DNA from: Armigeres subalbatus
Taxonomy: Eukaryota; Arthropoda; Insecta; Diptera; Culicidae
Assembly: GCF_024139115.2 (NCBI RefSeq)
Contig: NC_085139.1
Location: 70,289,203-70,353,202 of the forward strand
Reading direction: 5' to 3'
Length of the DNA stretch: 64,000 nt
Below are positions 24,701-33,700 of this stretch, piece after piece. The translations under genes and the position numbers were made by a program. The notes under the pieces are model-generated. The model was not told the origin of the DNA. It did no database searches and worked only from the letters and a program-made list of their open reading frames with translations. Position 1 is the stretch's first letter. The number at the start of each line of letters is the position of its first letter.

Positions 24701-27700
24701 AGCATCTTGTTCATCATTGCACTGCTGGCAGCACCAGGTGGCGTTTCCTGCGCCAGTTGCATCGGGGGCTCCAGCACACACTAGATGTTCCTTTCTCCCG
24801 CACAATTCGCAAATGATCATCTCATCCGTGTCATCCCTATCGCACTTTTTGCATCGATGCTTGTCTGATCGGTTATCAGCCATACTACGGCTGATTATCA
24901 CCAAACTACGGCGATTCACTACTACACTGAACTTCAAAAAACACAGCACTCGACTGTTTCGACCCGGCACATATGATAAATTTGATTACGCGCCGGCTAC
25001 ACGCGGAATTGGCTAAGAAGCTATGATACAGGTTTGGGATCTTATCTTTAAAACGGTGGATGCAGCTTTCTTTGTAGCGTCATCAAACTCCGGTTTTCCT
25101 TGACTGGAAGGCTTCGATCCGAACTTAGACTTCTTTCCAACTCTGGATAAGAAATCTATGAAGAATGTTGGGGAAAGCGTGATTATACAAACACGATCCA
25201 GATAGCTGCTGTACTGGGCAACTTCATAGCTGCAATTATATTTTAAATTATACTTCGGGGATATACGGATAATTAATTTTACTCACATTTCTGTGTTTCG
25301 GTACTTTTGAAACTTTCCTACTCCTTCTTACGTCGACAACCGCCCTAGTTCAATTCTATAATAAATTTCAATTCGAGTTCACATACTTTCATATAAAGTG
25401 CATTTACGTACTAGATTCCCAAGTCAGTTGATAACCACTGCCACCTTACTGATATGCCGATCAATACACCGTCTAGATAAAACTAAAGGAAACATTTGGT
25501 AAACAGTTTGATAAGTTATTTCTAATCACGACTCACCCCACGGGTTCTAATTCAACCACTAATTCTATGGTGTTGTATTATTACAATTATTTTAATATGT
25601 TAGAATAACAACTGCGACTACTAGCTCAAACTCAAATAAATTGATTTCCATTCACTCTGCTCTATAGTCATCAGCGAAAACGAACTACTCTGACGGCCTT
25701 TGTTATATGTATCACTAAACAATCCTGCCTTGTGCTTCTTGCCCCTCGGCCGTAGGTAATCAATAGATACGCGCGCGAGTGACCAGTTGTTTCACTACAC
25801 CATCCGACTGATCGTTTCGCACAGTGGGTGCGACAACAGGCAGCAACACCAGCTTCTGGATCTTCCACATTTCTGGAAAATTGCCTTCGTCCAGGCACTT
25901 TTGCAGCGCCTTCCTGAACATGTCCGGGTATGCCAGGATTGCAGCTTTTAACGCAACGTTCGGTATTCCATCCGGACCCGGTGCTTTCTTCGCTTTCAGG
26001 CGTTTAGTCGCTTCTGCAAGCTCACTATTGGACACTTGTCGATCTACGGGGTTTGCTTCTCCTTCTTCGTCGTACGGTGTTGGCGGCCACATGGTCGGAT
26101 TATGTTTCGGGAAAAGACCCTCCACAATTGCCTTCAACTTGTCCGGGCACATTTCAGCTGGCGTCGATGGGCCTTTGATTTTCGCCATCACGACCCGATA
26201 CGCGTCCCCCCAGGGGTTGGCGTCAGCTTCTCGGCACAGCTCCTTGTAGCAGTCTGACTTGCTAAGTTGGATAGCCCGTTTCAATGCGGTCCTAGTTTCC
26301 CGGAACACCGCTTTGCGTTCCTCTCTCTCTGGTTCCGTCCTTGCTCTCTGTGCCCGCCTCCGAGCTTTGAGGCAAGCAGCGCGTAGCGTACTGAGCCTGT
26401 CGTAAGTAAGTAAGCTGGACCAGTAAGCTGGACACCGATTGCTTCTCGGTTCTAGTTTTACGCCTTCCGGATCCTGTGAACCATGTCCTTAATCTCCTTA
26501 TGGACGTTGTTCCTCCCATCCACGAAATTGTGGAGTTCCTCCACCAATCTCTTCGCGGCCACTATTTTCGGCTTTTGTGGGGGCTTGTCCAGCTTGCTCT
26601 GCCCTGGCCGTTGCTCTTGCAGCTGCAGTTATTCCTGCTTCTTCTGTTCCTTTTGCTCCTGCTTCTGCCGCTGTTTTTGCTGTGGCACTACTGCCACTGA
26701 CGGAGGTGATCTCACCATCCCACTACTGGCGAACGGGTTCGCCGCTCCTGCATCTGCTTCTGCGTGATTTGTTGAATCATTCATTCTATATGGTCCTCCC
26801 TCCAAACCGTTATCTCCACCCGTCGTACGTAGTCGCTTACTTACTTACTTACTTATGGATCCTATACACCTCCGGTGGTGCAAAGGGCCGACTTGAAAGA
26901 TCTCCATCCTGAGCGATGCCCGGCTATCGCTTTAACCTGTTGCCAGGTTAGATTTCGGTCGACTTCTTTTATTTCTTTATTGAGGCTTCGCCGCCATGAG
27001 CCTCTGGGTCTGCCTCTGCTGCGATGTCCCGCTGGGTTCCAGTCTAATGCTTGCTTACAGATTTCGTTTCCGCCCCTACGTAGAGTGTGGCCGACCCAGC
27101 CCCACTTCCGATCCCGAATTTCTGTTGTTATCGGCCTCTGGTGACAACGACGATGGAGCTCGTTGTTTGAGATCCAGTTGTGAGGCCACCAGGCCCGAAT
27201 TATATACCGCAGGCATCTGTTAATGAACACCTGCAGCCGTTGAGTGTTCTCCACTGATACACACCATGTTTCGCTAGCGTATAACAGCACAGATTTCACG
27301 TTAGAGTTGAAAATTCGTATTTTGGTGCGTTCACTTATCTGCCTGTTTTTCCAGATATTTCTTAAACTCGCAAAGGCAGCCCTTGCTTTCTTGATCCGTG
27401 CGCCTATGTCGATCTTGGTACCGCCGTCTGACGCCATTTGGCTACCAAGATATTGGAAGCTTTCAACATTCTCCACTGGTTGCCCGGCTACTGTGAAACT
27501 GGAAGGAGTCACCGTGTTTACATCCAACGATTTGGTTTTGTTGACGTTGATGACTAAACCTGCCGAGGAGGAGCGATCGGCAAGGTCGTTGAGCTTACTC
27601 TGCATATCAGAGCGCCGTTGCGCGAGTAGTGCAACGTCATCCGCCAATTCGAAGTCGTTTAGGTGCTCCATGGTTATAGGCTGCCATAACAGCCCGCGGT

Positions 27701-30700
27701 TTGGTTCACGGTCAATCGCATCTACCAGAATCTCATCGATTACGATGAGGAACAGTAACGGTGATAGAATACATCCTTGCCTCACACCAGCTACGACCCG
27801 GATAGGGTCGGACAGGACCCCATTGTGCAGCACTCTACACGAAAAGGCCTCGTACTGTGCTTCGATGAGGCCGATGATTTTCTCAGGAACCCCTTGCGTC
27901 TCAGGGCGCCCCACATATTCTCGTGATTGAGACGGTCGAAAGCTTTTCGTAGTCAATGAATACCAAGTAAAGGGACTCTTGGAATTCGTTGACCTGCTCC
28001 AAAATGATGCGGAGCGTGACAATATGGTCCACACAGGATCTTCCGGCACGGAATCCGGCTTGCTGCCGCCGGAGAGTCGCATCGATCTTCTCCTGAATCC
28101 GGGCTAGGATAATTTTGCACAGAACTTTGAGAACGGTACACAGCAACATAATGCCTCGCCAGTTATCGCATACAGTCAGGTCACCCTTTTGGGCACCTTC
28201 ACTAAGATACCTTGCATCCAGTCGACCGGGAAAGTTGCGGTGTCCCAGATATTACGAAATAAACGATGCAGTAGTTGAGCGGATGTCATGGGGTCAGCTT
28301 TGAGCATCTCGGCTGATATGCGGTCGACCCCTGGGGCTTTATTCGATTTCATGCTTTGGATGGCTGTTTGAATCTCTAGCAGTGATGGAGCTTCGGTATT
28401 GACGCGTGTTATACGTCGGATCCTAGGCAGGTCATGCCGAGGTGGTGATGGCCTGGCTGGCACTTGAAAAAGTTGTTCGAAGTGCTCGAACCAGCGTTTC
28501 AGCTGGTCAGTTGGGTCGGTTAATAACTGATCATTCGCGTCTTTCACAGGCATCGTTGCATTCATCTTCGCCCCGCTTAAGCGTCGTGAGATATCGTAGA
28601 GGAGGCGAATGTCCCCGGTTGCGGCGGCTCTCTCTCCTTCGTCGGCCAGAGAGTCTGCCCACGCTCGCTTGTCCCGTCGACATGAGCGTTTTACTTCCTT
28701 CTCAAGAGCCGCGTATCGTTGACGGGCTAAGACTTTGGCTCCTCTGGTTTTCGATCGCTCTATCGCGGCTTTGGCTTCTCTTCGCTCCTCTATCTTTCTC
28801 CAGGTCTCATCGGTGATCCATTGTTTTCTCTGGGTGCGTAGTTCGCCCAGATTGTTCTCGCTGGTGGTGATGAAGGCATTCTTGATGGCGGTCCATTGGT
28901 CTTCCACGCTGCCACCTTCCGGAATATCTGCAGCACGCGTCTCCAGTTCTTCAACGAAGGACCGTTTCACCGTGGCATCTTCCAGTCGGCGTGTGTTGAA
29001 TCGTCGTCCAACTTTTTCCTCTTGCCGACGAATCCGCGCAATGCGCAGGCGTATTTCGCCGATGAGGAGGTGATGATCAGACGCGATATCGGCACTACGT
29101 TTATTCCGTACATCAAGAAGGCTCCGTTTCCATTTTCGGCTGATGCAGATGTGGTCGATTTGATTTTCTGTAAAGCCGTCACGGGAGACCCACGTGACCT
29201 TGTGAACCGGTCGATGAGGGAAGAGCGATCCCCGATCACCATGTCGTTATTACCACAAAATTCTGCGAACAGCTCTCCGTTTTCGCTCATTTCTCCGAGA
29301 CCATGGCGTCCCATAATGCGCTCATGGTTCGAGTTGTCGGATCCGATCTTCGCATTGAAGTCGCCCAAACAGATCTTGATATCACCCTTCGGAATTCTAT
29401 CTACGACGGCATTGAGTTGACTGTAGAAGTTCTCTTTGTCTTGCAGATCGGCAGCATCGGTTGGCGCATAACATTGGATTATAGTAAGGTTTCGGACCCG
29501 TGTTCTAAATCTGGCAACGATTATCCTTTCACTTATAGGTTCCCACTTCATAAGCGCAGAGTGTGCCTGAGCGCTTAGTAGGAAGCCAACTCCGCGATGC
29601 CGGGGAGCGTGTTCACCTCGTAAGCCAGAGTATAGCAGAACTTGTCCCGACGGCGTTCTGTGTTCTCCAAAGTTTGGCCAACGGACTTCACTCAGTCCCA
29701 GGATCTCAAGCTTCATGCGGCGTGCCTCATTGGCAAGTTGTGCCAATTTACCCTGCTGGGCTAGGGTTAAAACGTTCCATGTTCCTATTCGTGTCCGTTG
29801 TTTCGCGCTAAGAGTCGTCGCCGTAAAATCAGTCCGTATTCTTTCATTATCGGATTCTCGAACAAATTGATGTTTCGGGAACAGTAGGTTGTTGGCCCAA
29901 GGTTCCCTATCCACCGGGATGGGGCTGCCATCTTAGGTATAGCTTCCGGGGAATAGCATTTCATACTCAGCCGCTGGATGCCAGAACAGACGCTGTTGGA
30001 GCCGCACCTCCTTGGTGGACAGACGCTCGATCAGTCAGGTCATATTTGTTTAAAGTCCCACCCAACACCAGGACTAGGCTAGTGCGCTTTGAGCGGCACA
30101 CGGTCGCTTTGATAGGGCCTGCTTGGGGACACATGCAGCTTTTATAGAAGTTCAACAGAGCCCACTGTCGAACCCCACCACATCCTAGGCAGACCCCACA
30201 GTACGCACCCTCTCACTCTAGCTGATGTCAGAAGGACAACAGTGCCCAGGCTGCACTACCAGCTAAGTACGCAACCCTTAGCTGGCGGTCAATTGTCATC
30301 GGAAGACCCGTGGAAGCGTGAGTATTGGAACTTGTGAGGACCAGAGCTATGTTAGGCGCCCCTTCCCGGATGTCAACTCACCATTTCGCAGCCCTGTAGT
30401 CGCTTATGATCCATGGATTATCTTTGCAAGCAGTGAGCAGAGCTAATCGCGCAATCGGGAAAATCTCAACCGAGCCTAGTACCAAGAAACTTGGTGGACG
30501 AGTATTGAACGTATTCGGAGGAATGCTAGTTTTTTACCGGGACGGAGGTGGCCGTACTGTTGGCCCACTCGCCATTTCAAGCCGGTGTCACCCATCCTTA
30601 CTCAGGGAGTAGAACAGCACGACCGTCAGCCCAATGTCGTCGTTTCCAATCCACTATCCAGATTCTGTCCGTTGTCGTAAGCCGTGACCAGTATATCGTA

Positions 30701-33700
30701 ATTAGGACCTTACTGGTATCGATCCTAATGTGCCGGTTGGCACTCCTGTTGATGGGGCTGAAGTGCTTTGGAAGCGGAACGGGTCGCTTGTACAGAGCTG
30801 CTTGTAGACATGTGGTTTTTTGCAGAGATTCAACAGAGCCCACTGTCAAACCTCCGCCACGTCCCCTAGGCAGATTCCGCTTGGGCTGGCTGGGAACCAG
30901 TGAACTGGTACCAGGGCCCGGTCATCTCCCGAGAGAAACGCCGATTGGTGGTTTTTCATTGGCGCTCGGGAACAAGAGCTCCCATGAGGTGATGTCTGTG
31001 TGTGCGTGTGTGTATGTGTGTGTGTATGTGTGTGCGCAAAATAATCTCACTCATTTTTCAGGCACTTATCCTTAACCGATTTGCTCGCAACAAGTTGCAT
31101 TCGACGCGGAATCTTGTCCAATTGTTTCGTATTGAAAATTGGCCCAATCGGACTATGGCCAAAATATAATTTTTTACAAGAAAAATTCTCACTCACTTTT
31201 TAGGTACTTACTCTTAGCTAATTTACTCGCAACAAGTTTCATTCGACGCAGAATCTTGTCCCATTGTTTCGTATTGAAAATTGGACAGAACGGACTATGA
31301 ATTTCGAAGTTATGGCCAAAATTCATTTTTTTACACAAGAACTCACTCATTTTTCAGGCACTTATCTTTAACGGATTTGCTCACAACAAGTTGTATACGA
31401 CGCAGAATCTTGTCCCATTGTTTCGTATTGAAATTTGGCGTAATCGGGCTATGGGATTCGGAGTTATGGCCAAAATTGTTTCCTATTGAAAATTGGCCGG
31501 ATAGGACTATGGGCTCAGAAGTTATGACCAAAATACTTTTTTTCATACCAAAAGTGCGTAGAAATTACTCACTCGAAAAAAACGAGAAAGGCACCATCAC
31601 CGCTAGGTGGATTAATCTGTTTTTTTTTTAATTGTTGATATTCGGTTTAACACCGGACGGCGCCTCGAAGACGCGGCAAAGGTTCGACTGCTCCTAAGCA
31701 AGCTGAACACTTCGTTCCATGGAAAATACGTCAACTTCGGTAGACTTCCCAAGTATCGTCATGATTTCAAGTTAGATGAAAAGGTTTCCAAGCTGAAGCT
31801 GTTCGGCCTGCCGAAATCTATTTCGCTGCGATGGTTAACATGCATTGCGAAGCATTCCAACCTTCGACGCTCTAAAGCGATCAACTCAAGGCCTTGCGAT
31901 TTATCTGTGGACTTCAATTATCTTATCCCGGAACGCAGGTATCTGTACCATGTTGATTTTCAAGCATGGAGCAAACAAGACTACGTCCGCGACCGCGAGA
32001 CGAGACTGCGACTGCTACAACCAGCAACCAGAAGAAGTCACGGTATGAACATTCTGTAGCAAGCAAAAATTAGTTCGTCATCATCAAGATTCACCGTCAT
32101 CTCGTATAGCAGACATAGGACATCATCGAAAGATTCGCCACTCGAGCTACTGAAGAGCAAGCATTCACAGCTTTCGGTGATGGTCTCAACATCATTTCAG
32201 AGTTCTGGACAGACATCACAATTAGTATCTAACGTTACCTAGGAAGGACGATTCTTCGTTGCATAAAACCCCGATTTGAACGGGCTGTTCGACCTTAGCC
32301 CCGTGCACGACCGAAGGAACTGTGGAGCGACTCAAGCAAGAATCGACCACGTCAAAGCTGAAACAGTGTACTGTCCGAAGTAACCCGTGGCCTGAAGTAG
32401 AACTGAAGTCTCGTAAGTAGAAACGGAACTTCAACGACTACAAGACAACGGCATAATTTCTTCTGTTCGTTTTTCCGACTGGGCAGCACCGATAATCGTC
32501 GAACGGAAATCGAACAATTTCGGTGCTTATTTGTAGAGACTATTTATCGGTTCTTAATGAAGCGTACCCAGTTGTACCTGTTTCCTTTACTTCACACACC
32601 TCAATTTGTCAGACGGCTACCGACAAGTAGAGTTTAACGAGTGCAGTACAGTACAGTTGGCGCCAGGCACGTTTCAGCGCATAATCGGTATTTGTAGTAG
32701 ATAAGATCAGGCGGTACCTTTAAATATTTGTAAGACTATTGTCGTGACCCAGACGAGGGAAACCCTACGCTGCGCTGGTCGAAACCAAGACGAACACGAC
32801 CAAATTTTTCAGTTCTGGTATGAGTTTGTGAGTATGGTTTTTTACTTGAAGGTGCTTGAAGTTCGAAAAGTGTCGTTTTGCCATGTTCGAGATCCAATTT
32901 CTCGGATACATTGTGTAAAAGATGGCATCCGCCCCGCTTCAATGAAGACGAAAGCCATCTCTCAAATTCCACCTCCTCAAGACGTTCCGCAGCTCCGATC
33001 CTACCTTGGTGCAGTGAACTACTACGGCCGGTTTGTCAAACAGATGGAAGAGCTGAAGGACGCCCGGTGCCACAATAAAATAACTTCAAGAGATGTTCTG
33101 CAAAACTAGTGTCGGACAATGGAACACAATTCACCAGCGAGGATTTTCAGCAGTTCTATCGTAGCCACGGAGCACATCTTCGAGTATATCAACCACAATC
33201 CAATGGGCAGACTTAGTGATTTGTCAAAGTGTGGACTGAAGAAATTGGGTGAGGGTGAAACGCCTTCAACTCTCGAACATCTCCAAACATTCCTTTCCGT
33301 CTATAGACATCGATGCCCAACAGAAATTCACCCCACATCATGCTTCCAACAGAAGAATTTCTTAGCAGGCCAGTGAGAACGACTTTGGATCTGCTAAAGA
33401 AATTTCAGGATCGAAAACGAAGCTTTATGTTTTCATCCGACGTTTCGGATACATGTACACATGCCTTTATCAAGGAATTTACTGTGCTCCGTTCTATTAA
33501 CCCTCAGCTTGGAAACTATTTCGCCGTAATTGGTTTGTCTTCCTCAGCTTAAAAACTAGCTTGTTTGTTTGTTTTTACCCTAGTTGTATCGAATTGTTAT
33601 TGTAAGCAATTGGGGCCAACACGATGATACTTTTATGTCGCCGGAGACAGTGTGCATCCAAAACAGTTTACCATTTATCTATTTAAAATATATCTTACAT

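Larger units (their letters stand above)
17583..25838 (-). mobile_element. nearly intact Bel/Pao LTR retrotransposon, 8,256 bp
   Basis: Two 673-bp LTRs (17583-18255 and 25166-25838) begin TGTTG and end CAACA and differ at one position that I could find. Both sides carry the 5-bp duplication GGCAG (17578-17582 and 25839-25843). A purine tract GGGGAAGGGGA lies at the inner edge of the 3' LTR. Gag and Pol frames on the minus strand fill the interior. There is no env-like frame. It is inserted in R1-like LINE copy 2 inside the last intron of DUF4789 gene 2, on the opposite strand to the gene. Near-identical LTRs mean recent insertion. Confidence 0.95.
15851..26835 (-). mobile_element. R1-clade LINE copy 2, split by a Bel/Pao element
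   Basis: Minus-strand pieces are: 5' leader with ORF1 start (26,835-26,414), linker and RT start (26,400-25,839), RT to C terminus (17,582-15,851). The ORF1 body and endonuclease are missing at a junction marked by (TAAG)n near 26,401-26,413. The Bel/Pao element at 17583-25838 interrupts it. Reading across, LVLLP continues directly into KSGKSPGN once one copy of the 5-bp duplication is removed. A MITE sits in the C-terminal domain. Confidence 0.85.
26836..30900 (-). mobile_element. CFDP2-type (RTE-like) LINE with long repeated 5' leader
   Basis: Minus-strand order: leader 30,900-29,915 with internally duplicated segments, APE endonuclease, linker, RT, and C terminus ending at 26862 with a (TAAG)n tail. 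It is nearly full length but has at least two frameshifts (around 29,150 and 28,180) and a further break near 27,930. I call it CFDP2-type from RIGTWNVLTL, LGLSEVRW and GWVGHTLRR. RTE-like is my preferred clade, not proven. Confidence 0.8.

Noticed and set aside
25760..26308. ORF ending in the same peptide as Bel/Pao Pol
   Set aside because: It is the R1-like RT start read through the GGCAG junction into the LTR, a chimera made by insertion and not a distinct gene.
27244..27930. 228-codon plus-strand frame opposite the CFDP2-type LINE
   Set aside because: Antisense of a well-supported RT frame.
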